From assembly GCA_947460915.1 (NCBI GenBank), contig CANHKJ010000002.1:1-34184 (forward strand): 34,184 bases of DNA. Reading direction: 5' to 3'. Under the pieces are notes generated by a model. The model saw only the letters and a list, made by a program, of their open reading frames with translations. It was not told where the DNA came from and searched no databases. How positions within the stretch are numbered: position 1 is the first letter of the stretch; the number at the start of each line of letters is the position of its first letter. This DNA is from Verrucomicrobiia bacterium (GTDB taxonomy: Bacteria; Verrucomicrobiota; Verrucomicrobiia; Verrucomicrobiales; Akkermansiaceae). Made by a program: the position numbers and the translations under genes. Shown one piece after another: positions 19,633 to 30,200 of this stretch.

Positions 19633-21135
19633 ATGATATCTGCATTTCTTAACACTTGGCGCGTTGCCGAACTGCGCGACAGAATTCTTTTTACCTTGGC
19701 GATGATCATCATCGTTCGTCTTGGTGTCCATATCACCATACCTGGAGTTGATTCAGGCTTGATTGATGAGTGGACGAAAAGTGTCGCTAAAGGCGACGGT
19801 GGTACCAGCAACCCGCTTACCGCCATGTTGACAATTTTCTCTGGTGGTGGCCTGCAACAAGCTGGCATCTTTGCCTTGGGTATCATGCCATACATTTCGG
19901 CATCGATTATGATTCAATTGATGACAGCTGTAGTTCCGAAGCTGTCTAAGCTCTCGCGGGAAGAGGGTGGTCGCCAAAAAATTACACAATGGACGCGCTA
20001 TCTCGCTCTATTCATTGCTTTGGTGCAGGGCTATTTCCTGACCCGGACCTTGACGAGCCCTGAGCAACTTGAGCAGTTGATGCCGGGCATAGGTAAAGTT
20101 TTAAATGGTGGCTCCTTGGTTCCCGCATTCAGTGTGGCTTGGCAAGCGATGGCCTTGATGGTCATTGTTGCGGGCACGATGTTACTGATGTGGATCGGTG
20201 ATCAAATGACCGAGCGCGGTATTGGTAACGGTACCTCGATCATCATCATGGTGAACATCATTTCTGCACTTCCGGGTGCATTAGTAATGGCCTGGAAAAT
20301 GTTCACTACCGGTGCCGAGGCGAATCCGTTCATCGCATTGAAACTGGTGTTTATGATTGCCTTCTTAGTCTTTGTGATTGCTGCTGTGATCTCGATTACG
20401 CAAGCGCAGAGACGAATTACTGTGCAATACGCCAAGCGCGTTGTCGGCAAGAAGCAGTTCGGCGGTCAAACGCAATATCTTCCTTTGAAGGTCAACTACT
20501 CAGGTGTGATGCCGATCATTTTCGTGTCGGCGGTGATCACATTGCCTGGTATCATTTTGCAGATGATTGGAAGCACGGCTTCTTGGTCACAAAAACTTCA
20601 GTATGCAGTGGGTCAAGGCTGGCTTTACTACACGCTCGGAGCATTGGGGATTTTCTTCTTCTCTTACTTTTGGGTTGCAACCATGTTCAATCCTTCGCAA
20701 ATTGCCGAAGACCTTAAGCGCAATGGTGGATACATTCCTGGCGTTCGTCCTGGTAAACCAACCGGTGAGTTCCTCGACTTCACGATGACCCGTCTGACTT
20801 TTGCTGGTGCGATTTTCTTAACCATCGTTTTCGTTCTGCCTTCCGGTCTTGGTTGGATGATGGGCATCGACAAGGCATCACCCATTTTGCAATTCTTCGG
20901 TGGGACAAGCTTGTTGATTCTTGTTGGCGTGGTGCTCGATGTGATGCGCCAAGTGGAAACACATTTGCTGCAACGTCACTATGACGGCTTCTTGCGTAAA
21001 GGTAAGCTCAAAGGTCGTTATGACCGTTTGCAACAAGGTGGCAATGCCGCATCGAGTAGTTTGCTGATATTCCTTTGGGTCGTAATTGCGATCTTGGCGA
21101 TCGGCGGTGCAGCGATCTGGATTGCTCAAAGTTAA
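19633..21135 (+). CDS. secY: Preprotein translocase subunit SecY
   Basis: MISAFLNTWRVAELRDRILFTLAMIIIVRLGVHITIPGVD...GIMPYISASIMIQLMTAVVPKLSKLSREEGGRQKITQWTRYLAL...QFGGQTQYLPLKVNYSGVMPIIF; start ATG at 19633. Confidence 0.97.
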   Translation: MISAFLNTWRVAELRDRILFTLAMIIIVRLGVHITIPGVDSGLIDEWTKSVAKGDGGTSNPLTAMLTIFSGGGLQQAGIFALGIMPYISASIMIQLMTAVVPKLSKLSREEGGRQKITQWTRYLALFIALVQGYFLTRTLTSPEQLEQLMPGIGKVLNGGSLVPAFSVAWQAMALMVIVAGTMLLMWIGDQMTERGIGNGTSIIIMVNIISALPGALVMAWKMFTTGAEANPFIALKLVFMIAFLVFVIAAVISITQAQRRITVQYAKRVVGKKQFGGQTQYLPLKVNYSGVMPIIFVSAVITLPGIILQMIGSTASWSQKLQYAVGQGWLYYTLGALGIFFFSYFWVATMFNPSQIAEDLKRNGGYIPGVRPGKPTGEFLDFTMTRLTFAGAIFLTIVFVLPSGLGWMMGIDKASPILQFFGGTSLLILVGVVLDVMRQVETHLLQRHYDGFLRKGKLKGRYDRLQQGGNAASSSLLIFLWVVIAILAIGGAAIWIAQS

Positions 21136-21161
21136 TTTTTGACACTCTGATGTTTTTTACC

Positions 21162-21197
21162 AGCAAGCTGCGCCTAAGCGTGCAGCTTGCTTTTTTC
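21162..21197 (+). terminator. Rho-independent terminator after secY
   Basis: AGCAAGCTGC-gcctaagcgt-GCAGCTTGCT followed by TTTTT: perfect 10-bp stem and T-run. Confidence 0.9.
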
Positions 21198-21225
21198 TTC
21201 CAAGTAACTGATTAAAATTTTTTCC

Positions 21226-22020
21226 ATGGCAAAACGCACGAAGATTAAACTGAAACATGGCCGTGAGCTGGAGCTTATGCGGGCGGCATGTCACACGGCA
21301 TCACAAATTCTTCAAGAGGTGGCTGCTTTTATCGCCCCCGGTAAAACGACCAAAGAGGTGGATCAATTTGCTGGTGAGCTGATGAAGGCGCGCGGCTGTC
21401 GCAGTGCATTTCTGGGCTATCGTGGTTTTCCGGCGTTTACTTGCATATCCTTGAATGAGGAAGTCGTTCATGGCATTGGCAATCAGCGGGTGATTCAGCC
21501 CGGTGACATCGTCAGCCTCGATGTAGGTATCGTGCAAAATGGCTGGATCGGTGATAACGCTCTGACTGTGCCGGTAGGGGAGATCTCGTTAGAAACGAAG
21601 CGTCTTTTAGCTGCGACCGAGCAATCGCTCTATGAGGCGATTTCTTTTGCCCGTGCGGGTTTGCGTCTTGCTGATCTTTGTGGCGCTGTCGAGGCGCATG
21701 TAAAACCCTTGGGTTTTTCCGTTGTAAGAGAATTTGTAGGGCATGGTGTCGGGCGAGACCTTCACGAGGAACCACAAGTGCCAAACTATCGCCCTCAAGG
21801 GAAAACTCCGATTCTCGAGCCAGGAATGACCTTAGCGATTGAGCCCATGGTCAATGCTGGTGTGCCCTATGTCAAAATCTTAGCGGATGGATGGACTGTG
21901 GTCACAGAAGATCGCAAGCCATCGGCCCATTTCGAGCACACGGTGTTAATTACCGATGGAGAGCCAGAAATTCTCACTGATCGCCCGCGCACGGCATTAC
22001 CCGAGCAGCTGGGGATTTGA
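21226..22020 (+). CDS. map: Type I methionine aminopeptidase
   Basis: KHGRELELMRAACHTASQILQEVAAFIAPGKTTKEVDQFA...FPAFTCISLNEEVVHGIGNQRVIQPGDIVSLDVGIVQNGWIGDNALTVPVG...FVGHGVGRDLHEEPQVPNY...EPGMTLAIEPMVNAG...FEHTVLIT. Confidence 0.97.
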   Translation: MAKRTKIKLKHGRELELMRAACHTASQILQEVAAFIAPGKTTKEVDQFAGELMKARGCRSAFLGYRGFPAFTCISLNEEVVHGIGNQRVIQPGDIVSLDVGIVQNGWIGDNALTVPVGEISLETKRLLAATEQSLYEAISFARAGLRLADLCGAVEAHVKPLGFSVVREFVGHGVGRDLHEEPQVPNYRPQGKTPILEPGMTLAIEPMVNAGVPYVKILADGWTVVTEDRKPSAHFEHTVLITDGEPEILTDRPRTALPEQLGI

Positions 22021-22134
22021 GTTTCATGAAGTGATTCGCGTTCTTCATCGAAGAGTTTCATTGGGAAAGTATGATTCATGCTCCTGCAAAAGCTCGGCGT
22101 CGATTGCAGAATTCTGATTACGCGAGCAATGCCT

Positions 22135-22173
22135 CATAGGTCACACTATGGCATGACCAATTCATGACCTATG
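22135..22173. repeat. Perfect inverted repeat CATAGGTCA-N21-TGACCTATG upstream of the cytochrome/monooxygenase gene
   Basis: Left arm 22135-22143, right arm 22165-22173; extra TGACC half-site at 22154-22158; 41 nt before the ATG at 22215. Confidence 0.7.
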
Positions 22174-22214
22174 TCTGATTGATCTCGCTATCCACAGCAA
22201 TTATAGTAGTCCGC

Positions 22215-23714
22215 ATGAAGCACTTTTCTGCCAAGATATTTCTATTATTGCAGCCTATCGTTTTGTCTGCTGCACCAGAATTTCATCGCGATATTGCTCC
22301 GATCATCCACGAAAACTGCTCGTCGTGCCATCGGCCTGGGCAAGCTGCTCCCTTTTCATTGATCGATTATAACCAAGTTAAAAAACGAGCAAAACAGATT
22401 GTTGAGGTGACGGGAGAAAGAATCATGCCGCCCTGGCATGCCGATCATGGTGTGGTCGAATACGCGAACGACCGATCACTCTCTAGTAATCAGATTGATC
22501 TTCTCCGGAAATGGTTTGAGGCAGGAACCCCAGAAGGTGACCTCACCCACAAAGTTCCAGCACCAGTTTTCCCTGATGGTTGGGAGCTAGGTTCTCCAGA
22601 TCTTGAGGTCGCCATGTCGGAGCCTTTTGTCGTCCCGGCGCAGGGTAAGGATATCTATCGTAACTTTGTCATCCCGTTAGATCTGCAGGAAGATCAATGG
22701 ATTAATGCGATCGAATACAAGCCCGGAGCACCACAGGTCGTGCATCACGTTCTTTATTTTCTAGATACTTCAGGTACGGCTCGAAAAAAGGATCTTGAAG
22801 ACGCTGCGCCCGGCTTCAGCGGATTTGGATCTGTGGTCAATCAATTTCGTTACCTCGGTGGTTGGGATCTGGGGACACAGGCTTCTGTGCTTCCATACGG
22901 TTTAGCATTAAAGGCTCCTAAGGGAGCTGATTTGATTATTCAAGTTCATTATAGCCCCAAAGGTCGCGAGTATCAGGATCTATCGAAACTGGCAATCCAC
23001 TTTGCGGATAAGCCAACCTCTCGTCCTTGGACGATACTACCTGTTCCGCCAATGTTCGGGATCCTCGATGGCATCGATATACCTGCCGGTGAAAAAGAAT
23101 ACGTTAAGAAAAATACGTTCATCGTACCAGTTGATCTAGAGGCATTCCGAGTTAATGCACATGCACACTACCTCGGTAAGCGTATGGAAATGACTGCGAC
23201 CTTTCCCGATGGTCGCAAGGAGTGGCTACTCAAAATGAGCGATTGGAACTTTGCTTGGCAGGAAGATTACCAGTTTAAAAAGCCTGTTCATCTACCTGCC
23301 GGGACTAAGATCGATGTATTGATTTCATGGGATAATTCTGCCACTAATCCCCACCAGACCAATCATCCACCAAAGCCCGTTCGTTGGGGTCCTCAATCAA
23401 ATGACGAAATGGGAACGATTACGTTGTCCGTGATGCTCGATACCCAGGAACAGAAAGATGCACTCCACCAATCCGTCAAGGTTTTCATGGCCGCGCAAGC
23501 AGTTCGCCGCGCGTTCAACGGAGATATTACTACATTGCAGCATGCTCGCGCTGGAGGAATTCAGATTCCAGACAGCACCGCACAAAAACTGCTAGTGCTC
23601 GCAAAAGGGTTGGACTTCGATCAAGATGGAAAGCTAAGTGAAATCGAAGTGAATGCTGGCGCTGCTACTCTCGCACCCCACATGAACGGAGTAGGAGCAA
23701 TCGGAATTGATTAA
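22215..23714 (+). CDS. Secreted cytochrome c / copper type II (PHM-like) monooxygenase-like protein with C-terminal EF-hand
   Basis: Signal peptide; CSSCH haem motif (TGC at 22317); candidate copper ligands VVHHVLYFL, VHYSP, NAHAHYLGKRM, DEMGTITLSVM; EF-hand-like DFDQDGKLSEIE. Confidence 0.8.
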   Translation: MKHFSAKIFLLLQPIVLSAAPEFHRDIAPIIHENCSSCHRPGQAAPFSLIDYNQVKKRAKQIVEVTGERIMPPWHADHGVVEYANDRSLSSNQIDLLRKWFEAGTPEGDLTHKVPAPVFPDGWELGSPDLEVAMSEPFVVPAQGKDIYRNFVIPLDLQEDQWINAIEYKPGAPQVVHHVLYFLDTSGTARKKDLEDAAPGFSGFGSVVNQFRYLGGWDLGTQASVLPYGLALKAPKGADLIIQVHYSPKGREYQDLSKLAIHFADKPTSRPWTILPVPPMFGILDGIDIPAGEKEYVKKNTFIVPVDLEAFRVNAHAHYLGKRMEMTATFPDGRKEWLLKMSDWNFAWQEDYQFKKPVHLPAGTKIDVLISWDNSATNPHQTNHPPKPVRWGPQSNDEMGTITLSVMLDTQEQKDALHQSVKVFMAAQAVRRAFNGDITTLQHARAGGIQIPDSTAQKLLVLAKGLDFDQDGKLSEIEVNAGAATLAPHMNGVGAIGID

Positions 23715-23726
23715 TAATAGATTTCT

Positions 23727-24329
23727 ATGAATTCATCTTTTCAAGGTGCTGTTTTGTTCATGTATGCTGTGATGATGTTCCTTATCACATCGTGCGAAAG
23801 AAAGACAGTGCATCACGATGCGGAGAAATCGATTTCAATTCTTTTACCTGATGCAAATGGTAAGGAGTATCAGATTTTGGGGAGAGCCAGTGAAGTCAAA
23901 GCTACCGTGGTGGTCTTTCTTATGACGGATTGCCCTATCGCCAATGCAATGCTCCCCGATCTCAATGATATGGTTGCCCGCTATGGAGCCCAAGGAATTA
24001 GCTTTTACGGGATCTTTGCTGATGAGCAACCGGACAAGATATTGGATCACATCAAGCACTATCAAATTACTTTTCCATGCTTGTTGGATGACGAATGTCT
24101 TGTTGCGAAACTGTGTGGTGCAACACGGGTTCCCGAAGCGGCGATTTTCGATTCCGATGGAATGCCAATTTATTGCGGTAGACTTGATGATCGAGCCGTA
24201 AAGATCGGAAGGATGAAACCCTATCCCGCTGAGAGAAACCTTGCAGCCGCGCTGGATGCATTGCTAAAAAATCGTAAGCTACCATCTGCAAAGCAAGTCA
24301 CTGCAGGCTGCTACCTACCCCTCGACTGA
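23727..24329 (+). CDS. Redoxin / thioredoxin-fold (AhpC-TSA-like) lipoprotein
   Basis: Lipobox-like LITSCER; VVVFLMTDCPIANAMLPDLNDMVARYGAQGISFYGIFADEQ...RVPEAAIFDSDGMPIYCGRLDD; 12 nt after the upstream gene. Confidence 0.8.
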   Translation: MNSSFQGAVLFMYAVMMFLITSCERKTVHHDAEKSISILLPDANGKEYQILGRASEVKATVVVFLMTDCPIANAMLPDLNDMVARYGAQGISFYGIFADEQPDKILDHIKHYQITFPCLLDDECLVAKLCGATRVPEAAIFDSDGMPIYCGRLDDRAVKIGRMKPYPAERNLAAALDALLKNRKLPSAKQVTAGCYLPLD

Positions 24330-24361
24330 TTTCATCATCAACCTCAACCAGTTCATTATCC

Positions 24362-27037
24362 ATGAAAACCCAATCAATCATCCTCTGCCTCCTAACGATC
24401 GTTTCTGCATCAGCTGTACCCGCTACCAGTAACCTAACCCTAGTCAATCAAGCAGGGTTCAATCAGATCGCCGTTACGGTAGATCCAGGAAGTGGACTTT
24501 CGGATACTGAGGTCACAACCCTCACTGGCTCGGTGGATGCTCTTTTTAACATCGATCCCCAGAGTGGCAGTGTATCTGAGTTGACATTCACCAATGGACG
24601 AGCGAACGGCACCAATATGACTTTTTCGCGATCGATCTTTTTCCTTGGAGGTTACAATATCACCGTTAGTAATCTTTCTAGTTCTCTTTACACGGTGCTA
24701 CCTCCAGGTGTTGTAAATCCGATCAATGGACAATTCGAAGGTAACCAACATGCTTTTTTGATCGATCAAGGAAATATTAATGGTTCGACTAACGGTTTGA
24801 TTGGCAACAACACCATTAATGAGTCTTTTTCTTCGGCAAACCCTGCAAGTGGTAATGGAAGCGGTTCAGGGACTGTGACGCTCACGAATCTGGGCGATTC
24901 GGGAAATTTTCGGATTTATGATTCGGTGGTAACTTTGCCTGTGACCATTGCGGACACCTTTCTGGCTGGCTCTACCAATGTGAATCTCACTGGCAGCGGC
25001 ACGTTGAAATTCGCTGGGAGGACACAAGTTCCCATCAATCAGACTGTAGCCGACACTTTGTGGACTGGTGCAGTGAATCAGGATTGGAAAAACCCTTTTA
25101 ACTGGAGCAATGGAGTTCCGCAAGAAAGTGCGCCGCAATGGTCAGCTTTCATTAACACGGCTTCGGGGAATTTCCCTTCGATTACGATACCCGGAAACTA
25201 TCAAGGAGATTGGGATATCGTCGTCGGTGGTGGCACTAACGGGCGTTTGGACCAATCCGCAGGAACAGTTTCCACTGGCAATGGCAATTGGTTTTTCCTA
25301 GGTTGGCAGGGAGCCCAAGGCACCTACAACCAGAGCGGTAGCGGTAGTCTCAGAGTAGGCGGCTTGACTGACCCGAATGGGAATATGCTCATCGGTTTGG
25401 ATAACGGAACCGTTGCTACTTGGAATGTCAATACGACTGGAACGGCACAGGCTGGGGGCATCTTTGCGGGGTGTAATGGCGCGGCGACGGGAGTCATTAA
25501 CATGACAGCGGGTGCGGTAAATGTAGCTGGTGAGATGCAAGTCGGAGGAAGTTTCTTCGGTAATGGTGGCGTCGGTCAACTCAACATGAATGGCGGTTCG
25601 ATTACGGCAAACATTGTATCTTTCGCAAGGGGAGGGAATAACCTCGCAGCCATTTCTGGAAGCGGAGTCATTACAGGTGGTTCATTAAGTTCACGTCAGT
25701 GGTTCACCCTCGGTTTTGCAGGAAATTCCTCCAATAATGCCTCGGTCACTAATAATGGGGGTACGATTCAGATCAATACTGCCGGCGGCGGCTTGCTAGA
25801 AATGGGAGTCTTTGATGCGACATCTAACATTTTCACACTTAATTCCGGCAGTGTAAATCTCCAGAACAACGCTAGCATTGGTTTTGGTCAGGGCGGAAAC
25901 CACACTGGCACCTCCACTTTTACACAAAATGGTGGCTCGGTTACTTTCTTTAGTGATGCAGGCGTCACAATCGGCGGCAGCGGTAGTTTGAATCTGGGTA
26001 ATGGCGCGAGTACCGGCACATATGCATACAATCTCAACGGAGGAACCCTGACAATTCCAACCGTGTCAAGGGTATCTGCTGGTGCAAACGGCTCTTTTTA
26101 TTTTAATGGAGGAGTCCTCATCGCGGCAACAAGTTCTACTACTTTTATGCAAGGCTTATCAGCTGCGTGGATCCAGAATGGTGGCGCAAAAATTAACACG
26201 AATGGCAATGATATAACGATCGCACAACCCTTGCTCGACGCAGGCACAGGAGGTCTTTCCAAATTAGGGGCAGGCACTCTTACTCTAGCTGGCGCCAATA
26301 CCTATGACGGAAATACAACTGTGAGTACCGGGGGTGAACTCATTCTCGCAGACAATGCTAGTTTGCGTTTTGTCCCTAGCTCGGCTGGCATAAACAATCG
26401 CCTTACTGGCAGCGGTTCGGTCAAACTCGACGGTGACTTCTTGATCGATCTTTCACTTGCGAGTATGACGCCTGGACATGCTTGGACCCTAGTTGATGTG
26501 GCAAGTCTTACGGAAACTTATGGCAATACTTTCACAGTACTTGGTTGGAACGAAACTTCTCCTGGTGTATGGCTTGCTCCAGGTGCGCCCTATCGGTTTA
26601 CCGAATCTAACGGAATTCTCGATGTGGTGAGTAGTGATCTTGATGGCGATGGCATGAATGATTCATTCGAGCAGATCATCATCAACGCTAATATGAACGA
26701 TAGCATCAATACCATAAATGACGTGCTCCATGGAGCTGACTTTGATCGCGACGGCACAGATAACCTCACAGAATTTCGTTTGGGACTTCAGCCAACCAAC
26801 TCGAATAGTCGATTTTTTGTTGCTTCTAACGACAGAAATCTTGCTGATGGATTCACTCTTGGATGGCAAGGCAAGGCTGGGTTAACTTTCAAGGTCGAGC
26901 GCTCTGCGACAGTCGCGATCGGTTCTTGGTCGGTGATTCACACGGTGACTCCTGCTACAGATGGTCCCATATCTTTCACCGACTTAGCACCCGTGCCCTC
27001 AAGTAAGGCGTTCTACCGAGTGATCTTAGCGCCATGA
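24362..27037 (+). CDS. Secreted surface protein with autotransporter-associated (PATR-like) beta repeats and Ca-binding-type C-terminus
   Basis: Signal peptide MKTQSIILCLLTIVSASAVPA; GGLSKLGAGTLTLAGANTYDGNTTVSTGGELILADNASL; N/G/T/S-rich; C-terminal DLDGDGMNDSFEQ, DFDRDGTDNLTEFRLGLQPTNS ... AFYRVILAP. Confidence 0.8.
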   Translation: MKTQSIILCLLTIVSASAVPATSNLTLVNQAGFNQIAVTVDPGSGLSDTEVTTLTGSVDALFNIDPQSGSVSELTFTNGRANGTNMTFSRSIFFLGGYNITVSNLSSSLYTVLPPGVVNPINGQFEGNQHAFLIDQGNINGSTNGLIGNNTINESFSSANPASGNGSGSGTVTLTNLGDSGNFRIYDSVVTLPVTIADTFLAGSTNVNLTGSGTLKFAGRTQVPINQTVADTLWTGAVNQDWKNPFNWSNGVPQESAPQWSAFINTASGNFPSITIPGNYQGDWDIVVGGGTNGRLDQSAGTVSTGNGNWFFLGWQGAQGTYNQSGSGSLRVGGLTDPNGNMLIGLDNGTVATWNVNTTGTAQAGGIFAGCNGAATGVINMTAGAVNVAGEMQVGGSFFGNGGVGQLNMNGGSITANIVSFARGGNNLAAISGSGVITGGSLSSRQWFTLGFAGNSSNNASVTNNGGTIQINTAGGGLLEMGVFDATSNIFTLNSGSVNLQNNASIGFGQGGNHTGTSTFTQNGGSVTFFSDAGVTIGGSGSLNLGNGASTGTYAYNLNGGTLTIPTVSRVSAGANGSFYFNGGVLIAATSSTTFMQGLSAAWIQNGGAKINTNGNDITIAQPLLDAGTGGLSKLGAGTLTLAGANTYDGNTTVSTGGELILADNASLRFVPSSAGINNRLTGSGSVKLDGDFLIDLSLASMTPGHAWTLVDVASLTETYGNTFTVLGWNETSPGVWLAPGAPYRFTESNGILDVVSSDLDGDGMNDSFEQIIINANMNDSINTINDVLHGADFDRDGTDNLTEFRLGLQPTNSNSRFFVASNDRNLADGFTLGWQGKAGLTFKVERSATVAIGSWSVIHTVTPATDGPISFTDLAPVPSSKAFYRVILAP

Positions 27038-27239
27038 TTTAAGATGCACATTATGGACGTTTATGTGTTTATCGAGACAGCGAAAAGCGTTTGGTAAACC
27101 ATCGTCTAACAGGCGGCGCTTACCTCGGATAAATCAAAAAGTTGCCTCTCCATAAGTCTCGAAATCTATCTATATTGCTCAAGAAAAGTTGTTTGAAAAA
27201 AATGATTCACAGGCTTATGTTCACAGCTGCACTTCGATC

Positions 27240-30200
27240 ATGATGAAATTCGGCAACCAAAAATTTGCAAATTTTGTGCTCTGGCTCTTCGCGAGTTCAG
27301 TGCTGCATGCCGACCTCATTCATCGCTGGTCTTTCGATCTTCCCTCTGGCACCATAGCCCCGAATACGAATCTAACAGACAGCATTACTGCCGCCACTGC
27401 CACTCTCCGTGGTATTGGTGCAACCTCAAACGGTACATCGATTGTATTGCCCGGCACCACCTCTGGAAATCAAGCACCCTCTAACATTTCCGCCTACATC
27501 GATCTCCCTAACGGTCTGATTTCATCGAAAACAAATCTTACCGTGGAAATATGGGCTACGCCACTGAGTCATCAAACTTTCCAGCGCCTCCTTGATTTCG
27601 GCCGTATCACCCAAGCTGGCGATGGTCTTGGTGCACCCGGCGAAATCACGGGTATTGCCAGCACCGCGCCTGGTGCCACCAGTTCCTCCGCCGGGCTGAC
27701 GCTCACCCTGGCTCGCGATGGCGCAGGCAATCTCAGCCAACAACGGTTCGAAACCCGAATCAACGGCGTCGGGGCGGGGGACGCGACCGGTCAATACGGC
27801 ATCTCTGATACGAACATCGCCACCACCGCCGGCACGGAATATCACTACGTCCTCACCTTCCAAAGCGGCATCGGGGCCTTTGCTTCCACTGGCGGACGGG
27901 CCTCATGGTATCGCAACGGTGCTCTCATTGCCTCGCTCGACACCAGCTTTCGCCTCAACCAGATTGAGGACGTAAACAACTGGCTCGGCCGCTCGCATTG
28001 GAGTGGCGACCGCAACACTCACGCTGCCTATAACGAAGTCCGCGTGTATGACCACGCGATGACCCCGGCGGAAATCACCGCCAGCTTCAGTTCCGGTGCG
28101 AATCCTTCGTTTCCGCTATCAGACATCGCACACCGTTGGTCCTTCGGAAATAATGTGGGCAACGCCAACACCGGCACCACCGTTCTGGACCTTGTTGGTA
28201 ATGCAAACGCCACGATCCGTGGAAACGGAGCCACCTTCAGTGGCACTGCCCTCAGCCTTCCTGGCACTACCGATGGCAATCAAACACCATCTAACATCTC
28301 CGCCTACGTGGATCTCCCCAACGGCATCATCTCCTCGAAAACCAGTATCACCTTCGAACTCTGGGCGACGCCAGTCAATGCGCGGAACTGGCAGCGCATC
28401 GTTGACATTGGCCGCACGAATCTCGCAGGAAATGCCGCAGCGCAAGGAGTTGGAGCCGCTCCCGGTGAAATTCTCCATACCGCCACCGTCGCCCCCGGAG
28501 GGACGGGTTCCAGCGACAACCTCATGCTCGCCATTAATCGTGGAACTGCTGCCAATCAGCAGCGACTTGTTGGCCGCCTCAACGATGCCGCTGAGCTAGC
28601 CACCGATTCCAACCTCACCCTCACCACCGGCACTCGCCACCACTTTGCCATCACCTACACCGATGGCGCGGGTTCCTCCGGTAGCAGTGGCGGTCAGCTC
28701 GCTTGGTATCTCAACGGCACCCTAGCTGCCACCCGCGACCTGCCCTTCAAGCTCTCCGCCATCGAGGACGTCAACAACTGGCTCGGCCGCTCGCAATACA
28801 GCGGCGACTCCAACGGCAACGTCATCTACGACGAGGTTCGCATCCACCGCCGCGCGCTCAGCCCGAACGAAATCCTCAACAGCATCAGCATCGGTCCCAA
28901 CCCAAACTTCCCGCCGCCCACCACCGTCACCGATGCCGCTACACTCCATCGCCAGCAGAAGGTCCGCATCGCTGTGCTGGCAAACGATAGCGGCACCCTC
29001 GATCCAACTACGGTGATCATAGTACAAGCGTCCCAGTTCGGCACCACCACCATCAGCCCGAACGGCAGCATCCTTTACACCCACACCAGCGGCAGCCCGA
29101 CGACCGATAGTTTTACTTACCGCGTCAATGGCGCGGGCGGGCAGTCGCAGCCTGCCATCGTCACGCTGACCTTCTCCGATCAACTTCGCATCCCTAACAA
29201 CTCCTTTCAAGTCCCCGCCAATCCTCCACCAGTGTCGATTGCGGCGGTGAATGCTTTCACCGGACTTTCCTTCGATCAACCCGTCTGCATTGCCTCACCT
29301 CCCGGCGACACCCAGCGTGTCTTCATTTGTCAAAAAGGCGGGCTCTTGCGCGTGATTCCGAATGTCACTGCTGCCACTCCCACCGCTACCACCGTACTGA
29401 CTTTGAGCGCAGCCACTGGAGGACTCTTCAACGGTCGCAATCCTGCCGAAGCCATCAACACCGGCAGCGAGTGCGGACTGCTCGGCATGGCCTTTCACCC
29501 GAATTACGCCAGCAACGGCCACGTCTTCCTTTTCTATTCCGTCAACATTGGCGGCGCCCTGCATCAACGCGTTTCTCGCATCACATTCAACAATCCGAAC
29601 TCCGCCAATCCTACCGCTAACCTCGCTTCCGAGCGCATCCTCATCCAGCAAGCCGATGAAGCTGGCAATCACAACGGCGGTGACCTCCATTTCGGGCCTG
29701 ATGGATTTTTGTACATCTCCCTCGGCGATGAAGGAGGGCAAAACGACCAATACGCCAACAGCCAGCGCATCAATAAAGATTTCTTCGCAGGAATGCTGCG
29801 CATCGACGTCGATCTCGAAGGCACAGAAATCGCGGGAAATCCTGCAGCCACCGACGATGCAAACATCCCGCCCAACAGCCACCCCGCGATCGTTCTTCAT
29901 AGCGGCCTGCCCGCCTATGAAATCCCGACCGACAACCCATGGATCGGCGCCACTTCCTTCAACGGACTCGCCGTGACCGCCTCTTCGGTTAGAACCGAAT
30001 TTTGGGCCGCCGGCCTGCGCAATCCTTGGCGCTTTTCCTTTGATCCCGTCACTGGAGAACTTTGGTGCGGCGACGTCGGCGGCGGCGCGCGCGAAGAAAT
30101 TAACGTCCTCACCCGCGGAGGCAACTACGGCTGGGTATGGCGCGAGGGCATGATCGCCGGGCCCGTCGGTGGAGCGCCCGGCGGCTTCACCCACATCAAT

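Noticed and set aside
19092-19895. 267-aa minus-strand ORF spanning rplO and the start of secY
   Set aside because: Overlaps two certain genes and contains no recognisable domain.
22188-22196. CTATCCACA near 22190 as another DnaA box
   Set aside because: Deviates from TTATNCACA at the first positions and stands alone.
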